DNA from: Flavobacteriales bacterium UBA6693
GTDB taxonomy: Bacteria > Bacteroidota > Bacteroidia > Flavobacteriales > Weeksellaceae
NCBI GenBank assembly: GCA_002454815.1
Contig: DKJL01000006.1
Coordinates: 4,793-65,808, forward strand
Direction: 5' to 3'
DNA: 61,016 nt
Below the pieces are notes generated by a model, which made no database searches, was not told where the DNA came from, and saw only the letters and a list, made by a program, of their open reading frames with translations. Position 1 is the first letter of the stretch, and each line of letters begins with the position of its first letter. The translations under genes and the position numbers were made by a program. Below are positions 7,957 through 16,825 of this stretch, in pieces.

Positions 7957-10770
7957 CTAGAGAACAATATTAATTATTTTTTTCGGGACCACGATCACCT
8001 TCTTCGGATCATTTCCCTGAAGTTGCTCCAGCGTACGCACATCTGCCAACACCGCCTGCTGAATTGCTTCACTTGCCAGGTCTGCCGCAAGTTTAAGTTT
8101 GAAACGCATTTTTCCGTTAAAACTTACCGGATAATCAATTTCATCTTCGAGCAGATATTTTGGCTCAAAGACCGGAAAAGAAACGCGCTCGATGGAATCG
8201 GTGTGTCCAAGTTCTTTCCACAACTCTTCTGCAAGATGTGGCGCATAGGGCGAAATCAGCACTGCCAGAGGCTCCAGAATCATACGGCTGCGCGTCTTGA
8301 GTTTCTGCAGTTCGTTCACCGCTATCATAAACTGCGACACCGAAGTATTGAATGAAAAAGCATCAATATCCGAGCTCACTTTCTTCAGCAGCGTGTGCAG
8401 TATTTTATATTCCTGTTTTGTCGGTTCCTCTGTGGTCACCGCAAAGCTGTCGCCATCGTAATATAAATTGTAGAATTTCTTGAGAAAGCCGTACACCCCG
8501 CTAAGCCCCTGCGTATTCCACGGTTTCGACTGCTCCAGCGGACCCAAAAACATTTCGTATAAACGCAGGCAGTCGGCTCCGTATTCGTCGCAGATATCAT
8601 CGGGATTGACGACGTTGTATTTGGATTTAGACATTTTCTCCACTTCGCGTTCGCAGATGTATTTACCGTCTTCCAAGACGAACTCTGCGTCGCGGTATTC
8701 CGGTCGCCACTTCTTAAATTCTTCAATATCCAGTTCATCGGAAGTTCCTTTTAAAAGAGAAACATCAACATGGATCTTTTGAACATCATAATCTGCAATC
8801 AGATTCTTAGAAACGAACTGATTGGTTCCGGCAATTCTGAAGACAAACGCACTCATCCCCAAAATCATTCCCTGGTTGATCAATTTTTTGAAAGGTTCTT
8901 CATGGCTGATAAATCCCCGGTCCTTCAAAAACATCGTCCAAAACCGTGAATACAACAAATGGCCGGTCGCGTGCTCGCTGCCGCCGATGTAAAGATCCAC
9001 CTGTCCCCAGTAATCCGCTTTTTTCCTGTTCACAAAAACCTCCTCATTTTCGGGATCCATATATCTTAAAAAATACCACGAACTTCCTGCCCAACCCGGC
9101 ATGGTAGAAAGTTCCAGTGGGAATACGTTCACATTATCAATCTTGCTGACGGCCACGATAGCCTGTGAAGATTCGTCCCAGGCAAACTCTTTGGCATTTC
9201 CTAATGGCGGATCGCCATCTTCTGTTGGCAGATATTTTTCTACTTCCGGCAAGGCCAATGGCAAGGCAGAAACCGGCAGCGTGTAGGGCAAGCCGTCCTT
9301 ATAATATACAGGCACCGGCTCTCCCCAATAACGCTGACGCGAAAAAATAGCATCGCGCTGTCGGTAGTTTGTTGTGCCTTCGCCAAAACCGCGCAATTCC
9401 ATTTCGGTAATGATGCGGCTTTTCGCATCGTCGTAATGCAGCCCGTCCAAAAATTCCGAATTAACGCAAACCGAATCCTTGGAATCGAATGACTCTTTTG
9501 TAATATCGATATCGTTTTGAATTACATTGATAATTGGCAGATCGAATTTGAGCGCAAATCGGTGATCGCGCTCGTCGTGTGCCGGCACAGCCATTACCGC
9601 ACCGGTACCGTAACCCATCAAAACATAATCTGAGATATAAATCGGTAATTTTTCCTGCGTGAAAGGATGTAGTGCAAAACTTCCGGTAAAAGCTCCGCTC
9701 ACGTTTTTCACGTCGGCCATACGGTCGCGCTCTGTTTTTTTAGAAGTTTCTTCGATATAATTTTTTACGGCCTCCTGTTGCGCGTCAGTAGTAAAACCTT
9801 TTACCAAAGGATTTTCCGGGGCTAGGACGATGAAGGTGACACCAAATACGGTATCCGGTCGCGTGGTAAAAACAGTGATATCTTCCGAAGAATCTTCAAC
9901 TGGGAACTGCATCTTTGCGCCCTGCGATTTACCAATCCAATATTCCTGCGCGTCTTTCAGCGGCTGCGGCCAATCGAGATTTTGCAGTCCGTTCAGCAAG
10001 CGCTCAGAATAGGCGGTGATCCGCATGCTCCACTGCATCATTTTTTTCTGAAAAACGGGGAAATTTCCACGTTCTGACCGGCCGTCTTTTACCTCATCAT
10101 TGGCCAAAACAGTACCCAGCTGCGGGCACCAGTTGACGGTGGTTTCTGCGCGGTAGGCCAAACGGTAATTTAATAATATATCCTGCTGGTCTATTTCGGA
10201 AGCAGCGTTCCATTCATCAGCAGTGAAATTTAACGGTTCATTTTGTGCCGCCTGAAGATTCTTCGTCCCATTCTGTTCAAAGTGTGTAACCAACAAATTA
10301 ATCGGTTCCGCACGGTCGGTGTTTTTATTATACCACGAATGGAAAAGTTCAATAAAAATCCATTGCGTCCATTTATAATATGAGGCGTCGGAAGTACGGA
10401 ATTCTCGGCTCCAGTCGAAAGAAAAACCGATACGGCGAAGTTGTTCTTCGTAACGTGTAATATTTTTCTCCGTGGTTACTGCCGGATGCTGTCCAGTCTG
10501 TATGGCATACTGCTCCGCCGGCAAACCGAAAGAATCATAACCGATGGGATGCAGCACATTATAGCCCTGGTGGCGCTTGTAGCGCGCATAGATATCCGAG
10601 GCAATATACCCAAGCGGATGCCCTACATGCAGACCTGCGCCCGATGGATAAGGAAACATATCGAGGACATAAAACTTAGGTTTGCCGCTATCGTTTTCTG
10701 TTTTGTAGGTTTGATTTTCCTGCCAGTATTGTTGCCACTTTTTTTCGATCGATTGATGGTCGTAAAACAT
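7957..10770 (-). CDS. leuS: Leucyl-tRNA synthetase
   Basis: The 937-residue class Ia synthetase charges tRNA-Leu in the cytoplasm. It has HVGH (the HIGH motif) at residues 48-51 inside the YPSGAGLHVGHPLGY context, and KMSKS at about 712-716. The CP1 editing domain lies between, with the TTRPDTVFG threonine-rich editing motif near residue 300 and the conserved GTGAVMAVPAHDERD segment. The C-terminal anticodon-binding helical domain and a short end domain are complete. The length is slightly above that of E. coli LeuS (about 860) because of insertions near residues 150-200 and before KMSKS, which are normal in Bacteroidota. A TAAATTTG box upstream (10792-10799) is the probable promoter. Confidence 0.98.
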   Translation of the reverse strand: MFYDHQSIEKKWQQYWQENQTYKTENDSGKPKFYVLDMFPYPSGAGLHVGHPLGYIASDIYARYKRHQGYNVLHPIGYDSFGLPAEQYAIQTGQHPAVTTEKNITRYEEQLRRIGFSFDWSREFRTSDASYYKWTQWIFIELFHSWYNKNTDRAEPINLLVTHFEQNGTKNLQAAQNEPLNFTADEWNAASEIDQQDILLNYRLAYRAETTVNWCPQLGTVLANDEVKDGRSERGNFPVFQKKMMQWSMRITAYSERLLNGLQNLDWPQPLKDAQEYWIGKSQGAKMQFPVEDSSEDITVFTTRPDTVFGVTFIVLAPENPLVKGFTTDAQQEAVKNYIEETSKKTERDRMADVKNVSGAFTGSFALHPFTQEKLPIYISDYVLMGYGTGAVMAVPAHDERDHRFALKFDLPIINVIQNDIDITKESFDSKDSVCVNSEFLDGLHYDDAKSRIITEMELRGFGEGTTNYRQRDAIFSRQRYWGEPVPVYYKDGLPYTLPVSALPLALPEVEKYLPTEDGDPPLGNAKEFAWDESSQAIVAVSKIDNVNVFPLELSTMPGWAGSSWYFLRYMDPENEEVFVNRKKADYWGQVDLYIGGSEHATGHLLYSRFWTMFLKDRGFISHEEPFKKLINQGMILGMSAFVFRIAGTNQFVSKNLIADYDVQKIHVDVSLLKGTSDELDIEEFKKWRPEYRDAEFVLEDGKYICEREVEKMSKSKYNVVNPDDICDEYGADCLRLYEMFLGPLEQSKPWNTQGLSGVYGFLKKFYNLYYDGDSFAVTTEEPTKQEYKILHTLLKKVSSDIDAFSFNTSVSQFMIAVNELQKLKTRSRMILEPLAVLISPYAPHLAEELWKELGHTDSIERVSFPVFEPKYLLEDEIDYPVSFNGKMRFKLKLAADLASEAIQQAVLADVRTLEQLQGNDPKKVIVVPKKIINIVL

Positions 10771-10791
10771 TTGTAAAATTTAAGTAAAACA

Positions 10792-10799
10792 CAAATTTA
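10792..10799 (-). promoter_or_regulatory. Probable leuS -7 box
   Basis: TAAATTTG on the minus strand matches TAnnTTTG and lies 21 bp before the leuS ATG. No TTG is found at the usual 19-20 bp spacing, so the assignment is tentative. Confidence 0.4.
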
Positions 10800-10962
10800 G
10801 CGTTTTACATCGGAAAACGGACACCAACATCGCATGGCACGATAAGGACAAAAATGAGACAAAAAAAATTAATTCAGTAAATATTTTTTTAAATCAAAAT
10901 TTAAAATGGTCATTTGAGAAAACGACCGAAAATTAGGCGACCGCGATTTCTTTATTTAATTT

Positions 10963-10970
10963 TACCTTTG
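10963..10970 (+). promoter_or_regulatory. Probable -7 box for the 11062 gene
   Basis: TACCTTTG on the plus strand matches TAnnTTTG about 91 bp before the ATG at 11062. A clear -33 TTG is not seen. Confidence 0.4.
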
Positions 10971-11061
10971 CGCGAACTCTCAATTTTATGGCCGCTGTTT
11001 CAACCCATAATTAATTTCGCAAGACGAACTAGTTGATGAAATATGCTAAAATCTGCAATTG

Positions 11062-11673
11062 ATGGAATATTCCAAAGAATTTAAAGCCGCTGTTTCCGCT
11101 TTTTCACCAAAAGAAAAAGATAAACTCATCTTTCGTTTGCTGAAAAAAGACCGGATTCTTTCGCACCGGTTATATTTCGAACTTATCGATCCGGAAACGG
11201 TGGACGAAAAACGAGAACAAATGCAGGAACTGGTGCGGACAGAAGTAAGCGCTGCCGCTGCGCGGTACGGCCGGACCAAATATTTCCTGCCGGCCATCCG
11301 CCGCGTTAGTGCAAAAGTGACGGAACACGTAAAAATTACGACGGATAAGTTTGGCGAGGTGTCACTTAATCTTTTGTTAGTGGCTGAAACGCTGCAACAT
11401 CTGCGCAGACATGCCGATCATCACAAACTTTATCTTTATCTGCTCAACAAGATATTCCGCACGTTGGTACTGACGCAAAAACTTGACACCGATTATTATT
11501 TGGAGTTGAAGGAGCCGTATTCGATGCTGAATCAATTAATTATAAAAGACAGTGATTTCGCAGCGCTCGCCGCCCACCATCAGCTCAATTTAGACTGGTT
11601 TGACCCCTACAACATTCCCGAGCACATGGATTTGGTACTGCGCGAAATAAAAGCCAGTGGACTACTGCGCTAA
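11062..11673 (+). CDS. Conserved hypothetical protein, all-helical
   Basis: The 203-residue soluble protein has no signal peptide or membrane segment. It is rich in Lys/Glu/Leu and predicted helices, with a His-rich stretch (LRRHADHHKLYLYLLNK) in the middle. I recognise no catalytic motif and assign no function. I chose the ATG at 11062 over the TTG directly before it. It stands alone on the plus strand between divergent leuS and convergent waaA, whose stop codons overlap by 12 bp. The composition matches its neighbours, so it looks like a native gene rather than an acquisition. Confidence 0.8.
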   Translation: MEYSKEFKAAVSAFSPKEKDKLIFRLLKKDRILSHRLYFELIDPETVDEKREQMQELVRTEVSAAAARYGRTKYFLPAIRRVSAKVTEHVKITTDKFGEVSLNLLLVAETLQHLRRHADHHKLYLYLLNKIFRTLVLTQKLDTDYYLELKEPYSMLNQLIIKDSDFAALAAHHQLNLDWFDPYNIPEHMDLVLREIKASGLLR

Positions 11674-12900
11674 GATTTTTCTCAGAATTATTTCTGCTGC
11701 ATTAGGCTGTGCATCTACGAATCTCCGGGCATTGTCGCCCATTGTCTGCATCAGCTTTTCATCATGCAAAAGGCCCAACAGATAAGGACCCGCAAAAAAT
11801 TCATCCTCAAAACATTTTCCGCCGTTTCGGGCAATGATTTCATCGGCTTCCGGATTCTTTCTGTATTGGTTTCCGAAAAAAACCGGCACGCCAAAAGTGG
11901 CTGCTTCCAGGATATTGTGCAATCCCTTGGAGTGAAAACCCCCTCCGACGACGGCGATGTCCGCATAAGAATATAACTTGGACAGCAGACCAATGCAGTC
12001 GATAATGAGCACGCGCACGTTTTGGAAGTCCCGAACGCTGCCCTGTTGCAATGAGGAATAGAGTACGGCCGATGGAAACTGCTCCTTCAGCGCAGGGATC
12101 CGGGCAAGATCGTGAGGTGCAATAATTAATTTTACCGCACTGTTTTTCGCCACGATCATCTCAGCGATCCGTTCTTCCGATTCCCAGGAACTTCCGAAAA
12201 CGATGCATTTTTGTCCGTCTACAAACTGTGGGATAAACTCGACTTCATTGTCGCGTACACGCAAATCTTTTACACGGTCATAGCGCGTATCACCCGCGGT
12301 GACCGATTGTTTCAATCCAATACCTTTGGCCAAAGCGGACGATTGCTGAGTCTGATGAAAGAAAAAATCCACATCTTTTTTCAATCTTTTAACGAACCAT
12401 TTCCCATAAAATTTAAAAAAAACCTGCGTTTCATAGAAAAGTGCCGAAATCACAAAAATCCTGGCGCCTTGCGATTTTAAAATTCGAAGGAGATTATACC
12501 AATATTCATATTTTACGGTGAAGAAAATATCCGTCTGAAAATTGGCAGTAAACTCCATTACCCATTCATCCGTATCGAAGGGCAAATAACAAACTGCATC
12601 TGCAATATTCTGTTTTGTAATTACATGATCGTAGCCGGACGGCGAAAAAAAAGTGATCAATACCTTATGCTGCGGAAGTTGCTGCTTCAGTTTTTCCAGC
12701 ACAGGCAATCCCTGCTCATATTCTCCCAGACTTGCGGCGTGCATCCAGATAACTTTGTCTTGTTTCGAAAAAGAATTTTGTACTACTTTGCAGCTTTGGC
12801 GTCGCCCGGCAAGGCCTTTCTTGAGTTTATATTTGAAAACCGCGCCGATTTTCATTCCGAAAATCAGCAGGCGTATCATACTATCGTAAAGTGTCTTCAT
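11662..12900 (-). CDS. waaA: 3-deoxy-D-manno-octulosonic acid (Kdo) transferase
   Basis: The 412-residue protein adds Kdo from CMP-Kdo to the lipid A precursor at the inner leaflet of the inner membrane. It has an N-terminal hydrophobic membrane anchor (about residues 5-22) and HAASLGEYEQG at 54-64, whose glutamate at about 60 is the expected catalytic base of GT30 enzymes. It also carries the C-terminal VVGGGFHSKGLHNILEAATFG nucleotide-binding region near residue 315, where GG/H/E residues contact CMP-Kdo. The length fits the family. It lies downstream of the NlpC/P60 gene with a 135 bp gap, so it may have its own promoter. Its stop overlaps the convergent neighbour. Confidence 0.94.
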   Translation of the reverse strand: MKTLYDSMIRLLIFGMKIGAVFKYKLKKGLAGRRQSCKVVQNSFSKQDKVIWMHAASLGEYEQGLPVLEKLKQQLPQHKVLITFFSPSGYDHVITKQNIADAVCYLPFDTDEWVMEFTANFQTDIFFTVKYEYWYNLLRILKSQGARIFVISALFYETQVFFKFYGKWFVKRLKKDVDFFFHQTQQSSALAKGIGLKQSVTAGDTRYDRVKDLRVRDNEVEFIPQFVDGQKCIVFGSSWESEERIAEMIVAKNSAVKLIIAPHDLARIPALKEQFPSAVLYSSLQQGSVRDFQNVRVLIIDCIGLLSKLYSYADIAVVGGGFHSKGLHNILEAATFGVPVFFGNQYRKNPEADEIIARNGGKCFEDEFFAGPYLLGLLHDEKLMQTMGDNARRFVDAQPNAAEIILRKILAQ

Positions 12901-13035
12901 GATGGTAAGTTTGTTAGTAAAAAGGGACTTTAGTTCAATTAAAATAAATGCAGTCCTTAAATAATTTCTCCACCTGCGTATAGAATAAATTACGATGAGC
13001 GGTAATAAAAAACCAGGTTTGCTACCAATTATACT

Positions 13036-13734
13036 TTAAAGAACCGAACGCAAAAAACGAAGTTTGTGCGTGTGTCTGTTTTCATCCGAATTGTAAATTC
13101 CGGTGGAATCCAACTGGTCGATGCGCACCTTTCCATAGGCATGGATGATTTTTTGCTGGTCCAGCATAAGACCGACATGAGTAATCGTTCCTTCTTCGTC
13201 CTCGAAAAAAGCAAGATCACCGCTTTTACTTTCTTCTACGAAACTGAGAACATTACCCATTTTTGCTTGTTCAGCAGCATCTCGGGGCAATGTGAAGCCA
13301 TGTAATTTGTAAACTAACTGCACAAAACCACTGCAATCCAGCCCGAAGAAACTGCGTCCACTCCACAAATACGGCACACCGAGAAAAGTCTCCGCGGTTT
13401 CTTTTATAGTTAAATTCATTTTTTTCTGCTCTGCAACTTCGGCAGGAACTTCGCTGCCGGCGGAAAGCAGAATATCCTCACGCTGTAAATAGTGCGTTTC
13501 CAGAACGGCGACAGTTCTGCCTGCAAATACTTCATCGGTAACCGGTGTTATCTGAAGGCGCGAAACCCACCCTTCATAACCGTCGAAATGCATCCTTATA
13601 TAAACAAAGGAATTGTCTTCCCGCAGAATATCGACCGATTCGCCGTACAGCAACTGCGAAATCATTTCCGCGCGGTGCGATGGCTCTGAGCGAACGGCAG
13701 CAACCGAAACCACGGTTATTCCTTTTGTCAACAT
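13036..13734 (-). CDS. NlpC/P60 family cell-wall peptidase (C40)
   Basis: The 232-residue protein has a bacterial SH3-like segment (about residues 1-80; RSEPSHRAEMISQLLYGE signature) and a C40 peptidase domain (about 107-232). The catalytic cysteine is C134 in GLDCSGFVQLVY, the histidine is H186 in ITHVGLML, and a third polar residue is H198 in IIHAYG. Such enzymes cleave gamma-D-Glu-diamino-acid bonds in peptidoglycan. No signal peptide is obvious, so it is either cytoplasmic (muropeptide recycling, as in related gamma-D-glutamyl peptidases) or exported by a signal I cannot see. The gene begins 8 bp after the O-methyltransferase stop and is probably co-transcribed with it. Confidence 0.9.
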   Translation of the reverse strand: MLTKGITVVSVAAVRSEPSHRAEMISQLLYGESVDILREDNSFVYIRMHFDGYEGWVSRLQITPVTDEVFAGRTVAVLETHYLQREDILLSAGSEVPAEVAEQKKMNLTIKETAETFLGVPYLWSGRSFFGLDCSGFVQLVYKLHGFTLPRDAAEQAKMGNVLSFVEESKSGDLAFFEDEEGTITHVGLMLDQQKIIHAYGKVRIDQLDSTGIYNSDENRHTHKLRFLRSVL

Positions 13735-13742
13735 AGTTTGAG

Positions 13743-14390
13743 TTAAATTTTACGAATTAAGTGCAGACCGTCCCGTAAAGGCAGAATAACATTTTCAAAA
13801 TTTTCATCTGCGGTTACCGTATCATTCAGCGCCTTAATGCATTGTGTGGATTTTTGTTTTGGATTATCTTCCAACACTTTGCCGTACCACAGCACATTAT
13901 CGAATATCATTACTCCGCCCCTGCGCAGTTTATCTTTTCCCAGTGCAAAGTACTCCACATAGTTCTCTTTGTCGGCATCGATAAATATCAAGTCGAATAT
14001 TTCTTGAGTTTTGCCCAAAAATTTCCGCGCGTCCATCAGTTTAAAATCAATTTGTGCAGCGAACTCGCTCTGTTCGAAATATTTTTTGGGAAGGTAAGCC
14101 AGTTCTTCATTCACATCGAGCGTGGTTATTTTCCCACCGGCAGCTAATCCTTCAGCAAGACACAAGGTAGCATATCCGGTGAAAGTACCGATTTCCAATA
14201 TATTTCGCGGTTGCATCATTTTGGAAAGAACAGCGAGTAAGCGTCCCTGTTGATAACCTGAAATCATGTGCGGCTGCGTAGTCTTCCGGAAAGTTTCCCG
14301 CCGCAGTTTTCTCAGGATTTCTGGTTCGGCCGAGGCGTGATCTTCAAGATAGCGGTCCATTTCCGGACAATGTTCTTCAAAGAAACTCAT
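13743..14390 (-). CDS. Class I SAM-dependent O-methyltransferase
   Basis: The 215-residue protein has the catechol/caffeoyl-CoA O-methyltransferase layout: an N-terminal helical cap (1-50), motif I LEIGTFTGYATLCLAEGL (about 65-82), a LDVNEE acidic loop, FDLIFIDADKENYVEY (about 133-149) with metal-binding aspartates, and GGVMIFDNVLWYGKV. The DAD/N pair predicts a divalent-cation-dependent enzyme. The substrate is unknown. A TAAATTTG box (14407-14414, minus strand) lies 16 bp before the ATG. Confidence 0.92.
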   Translation of the reverse strand: MSFFEEHCPEMDRYLEDHASAEPEILRKLRRETFRKTTQPHMISGYQQGRLLAVLSKMMQPRNILEIGTFTGYATLCLAEGLAAGGKITTLDVNEELAYLPKKYFEQSEFAAQIDFKLMDARKFLGKTQEIFDLIFIDADKENYVEYFALGKDKLRRGGVMIFDNVLWYGKVLEDNPKQKSTQCIKALNDTVTADENFENVILPLRDGLHLIRKI

Positions 14391-14406
14391 GAAGTAAAAT
14401 TTAACT

Positions 14407-14414
14407 CAAATTTA
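14407..14414 (-). promoter_or_regulatory. Probable -7 box of the O-methyltransferase gene
   Basis: TAAATTTG on the minus strand fits TAnnTTTG, 16 bp before the ATG. The nearest TTG upstream is 24 bp away, rather far. The site is immediately downstream of the 14431-14480 hairpin. Confidence 0.4.
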
Positions 14415-14430
14415 CATAATTAAAATAAAA

Positions 14431-14480
14431 GCCGCTGACAAAAAGCTTCACAGACGTTTTGGCGGTCGCCTGACAGCGGC
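14431..14480 (-). terminator. Second hairpin downstream of the OmpA-like gene
   Basis: GCCGCTG (14431-14437) and CAGCGGC (14474-14480) form a 7 bp outer stem with a 36-nt interior, followed on the minus strand by an interrupted T tract. It may be a back-up terminator or part of a small RNA. Confidence 0.4.
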
Positions 14481-14513
14481 ATAAGAATTACGAAAAGCTA
14501 TTTGAAAATTCAC

Positions 14514-14554
14514 CAAAAAAAAGCGCTGTCAGAGTGTGGAACTCTAACAGCGCT
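14514..14554 (-). terminator. Terminator of the OmpA-like gene
   Basis: A long stem (14 bp with one mismatch, 5-nt loop, 14522-14554) is followed on the minus strand by eight Ts. It lies 24 bp past the stop codon. Confidence 0.88.
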
Positions 14555-14577
14555 GTGTAATTACGAAATAATGTTAC

Positions 14578-15414
14578 TTAATTTTTCACGGGAGCGATGT
14601 CCATCAGTTTCATGAATTCATCCAATTTTGGCATAATAATGATTTCGGTTCTTCTGTTTTCTGCCCGTCCGGAAACGGACGCATTGGTCGTTTTCGGGTT
14701 GTATTCGCTGCGTCCGCCCGCAGTGATTCTCGCAGGATTTACACCAAATCTGGTCTGTAACAGTTTTGCCATAGACGTTGCACGCAAGGCGGAAAGATCC
14801 CAGTTGTCTTTTGGTAAATTGTTAGAATTAAGCGGAACATTATCGGTATTTCCTTCAATCAGGACAGAGTACGTATCGTAGTCGTTAATCACTTTTGCTA
14901 CTTTGCCCAGAACTTCCTGTGCAGCCGGCAGAATATTGTAATCGCCGGTTTTATAAAGCATATTATCGGAAAGGGAAATCATTACCACTCCTTTCAATAC
15001 TTTCACCTGAACGTCGCTGTCGGCAATATTATCAAGAGATCTTTTCAGTTTATTCGACAAAGCCAAGTTTAAACTGTCGTTTTTCGCGTTGGTCGAAATC
15101 AGCTGTTTGATATATTTATTTGAAGAATTGATTTCTCCGATCAGCTTATCGATATTTGCAGAACCTTTCCCACTGTTGGAAAGACAGGCATCGAGCGAAG
15201 ATTTCAGCGCATCATTCTGTCCTTTCAGCAGAGCATTTTCGCTGGCAAGACCCGAGTTAAGGCCTTTCAGATCCTGAATTTCGCGTTGTCTTTCGCCTAC
15301 ATTGGTGATACATTGGTTGTAATTTTCATTCAAAGCATCAAATTGCTTCTTGCTTACGCAGGAAGTCAGCATCACGGCCATTCCGAGGACGGCCCCTACT
15401 TTTGCTATTTTCAT
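14578..15414 (-). CDS. OmpA-family peptidoglycan-binding lipoprotein
   Basis: The 278-residue protein has a lipoprotein signal (MAVMLTSC, Cys at about residue 19). A heptad-like helical stretch (about 25-110) follows and resembles coiled coil. The OmpA C-terminal domain covers about 145-265. Its motif LIEGNTDNVPLN, the NWDLSALRATSMAKLL helix, GGRSEYNP and ENRRTEIIIMP match residues that bind diaminopimelate in peptidoglycan. It therefore probably tethers the outer membrane to the cell wall. It is transcribed alone. A possible -7 box (TATTTTTG, 15434-15441) lies just upstream. Confidence 0.94.
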   Translation of the reverse strand: MKIAKVGAVLGMAVMLTSCVSKKQFDALNENYNQCITNVGERQREIQDLKGLNSGLASENALLKGQNDALKSSLDACLSNSGKGSANIDKLIGEINSSNKYIKQLISTNAKNDSLNLALSNKLKRSLDNIADSDVQVKVLKGVVMISLSDNMLYKTGDYNILPAAQEVLGKVAKVINDYDTYSVLIEGNTDNVPLNSNNLPKDNWDLSALRATSMAKLLQTRFGVNPARITAGGRSEYNPKTTNASVSGRAENRRTEIIIMPKLDEFMKLMDIAPVKN

Positions 15415-15446
15415 AATATTTTATTTTGTCGTCCAAAAATAGAGAA

Positions 15447-15474
15447 TTGGTTTTGAACGGAAGAATTATCTTTG
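15447..15474 (+). promoter_or_regulatory. tilS promoter
   Basis: TTG (15447-15449), a 17 bp spacer and a perfect -7 box TATCTTTG (15467-15474) precede the tilS start by 28 bp. The opposite strand carries the possible OmpA-gene promoter, so this is a divergent pair. Confidence 0.65.
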
Positions 15475-15502
15475 CTAAATATTCATTAAAAATTACTTAA
15501 AA

Positions 15503-16795
15503 TTGCTGGAAATCACCTCTTTTGAGCAATCATTACACCGTCTTAATGCGCAGATTTACAGCAATAAATATGTGCTGGCCGTAAGCGGCGGTGCAGACTC
15601 CATGGTGCTGCTGTATTTTTTTGTGCAATTGAAACTGGATGTTGAGGTAACACATATTAACTATGGTTTGCGCGGCGAAGATTCTGCAGCGGACGAGCAA
15701 CTGGTGCGCGACTTTTGTAAAAAATACCGCCTGAAGCTGCATGTGTACACCGCTTCCGATACAGACGGCCAGCCGGAAAATTCTATCCAGGAATGGGCTC
15801 GGAATCTGCGCTACGATTATTTTAATAAAATCAAACATCAGTGCGGAGCAGACTTTATTGTCACCGCCCATCATCTGAACGATCAACTGGAAACTTTTTT
15901 GATCAACCTCAGCAAAGCAGCAGGTCTGCAAGGTCTGTCGGGAATTCCCGAGGATGAAAATGGAATTTTGCGGCCCCTGCTTATTTTCTCGAAGGAAGAA
16001 ATTTATAATGCTGCGAAAAACCATGACGTCGCTTATCGGGAAGACCGCAGCAACGCGAAAGATGATTATACCCGAAATTTTATCCGAAATCAGATTACGC
16101 CAAAACTTCAGAAAATCAACACCCACTTTTTAGAAAATTTTGCCCAAAGTCTTTCACATTTAAAGGAACAAAAAGAATTTCTGAAGTCTTACGTTTCTTC
16201 TGTGGAAAAATTGATTTGCCAAACAGAAGAACATTATATCATTATCAACAAACAAAAGTTCTTCGGGCAGGAAGGTTTGATTCAGTTTGAAATATTAAGA
16301 AAATACGGTTTCCAAAGTCGCACGGAAATCGCCAAGATAAAAAGCGCGCAGACCGGAAAAGTATTTTACGGAAAGAACATCAAACTTACTGTTGACCGGC
16401 AAAATTTGGTTCTGGTAAAAGCTTCCGCTGCAGTGAATGAACAAAAATCCTACGAACTTCAGCCAGACGAAAACGGATCTATTGACTTAAGTAAAATTCT
16501 GGGTGAAGAATCATTTTCCAACAAAAAAAACTGGGAATTCGATGCCAACGTTGTAAAGTTGCCGTTGTGTCTCCGTCGACCTGCTGCCGGTGATATTTTT
16601 CAACCTATCGGAATGATAGGTAAAAAGAAAATCGCAAAGTTTTTTAAGGATGAAAAAATCCCTATTTTAGCCCGTTCCAAAAGCTGGATTCTCTGCGACG
16701 CAGCCGGGCAGATCCTCGGACTTGTACCCTATCGCCAGGATAGCAGAAGCGCTGCCAACAAAAATTCAGCTCAAAAAATAACCGTTCTAATTTAG
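15503..16795 (+). CDS. tilS: tRNA(Ile)-lysidine synthase
   Basis: The 430-residue N-type ATP pyrophosphatase converts C34 of the CAU-anticodon tRNA-Ile to lysidine, so that it reads AUA instead of AUG. The PP-loop SGGADS is at residues 28-33. The HHLNDQLETFLINL segment (about 129-142) is a family signature, and a C-terminal TilS domain (about 350-425) with LCLRRPAAGDIFQPIG is present. The start is TTG: no ATG lies in frame before the PP-loop and an in-frame stop is just upstream. Use of a TTG start in an essential gene is unusual but supported here. Confidence 0.95.
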   Translation: MLEITSFEQSLHRLNAQIYSNKYVLAVSGGADSMVLLYFFVQLKLDVEVTHINYGLRGEDSAADEQLVRDFCKKYRLKLHVYTASDTDGQPENSIQEWARNLRYDYFNKIKHQCGADFIVTAHHLNDQLETFLINLSKAAGLQGLSGIPEDENGILRPLLIFSKEEIYNAAKNHDVAYREDRSNAKDDYTRNFIRNQITPKLQKINTHFLENFAQSLSHLKEQKEFLKSYVSSVEKLICQTEEHYIIINKQKFFGQEGLIQFEILRKYGFQSRTEIAKIKSAQTGKVFYGKNIKLTVDRQNLVLVKASAAVNEQKSYELQPDENGSIDLSKILGEESFSNKKNWEFDANVVKLPLCLRRPAAGDIFQPIGMIGKKKIAKFFKDEKIPILARSKSWILCDAAGQILGLVPYRQDSRSAANKNSAQKITVLI

Positions 16796-16825
16796 CGCTC
16801 ATTAATCTGCGCGTAAAGATGTACT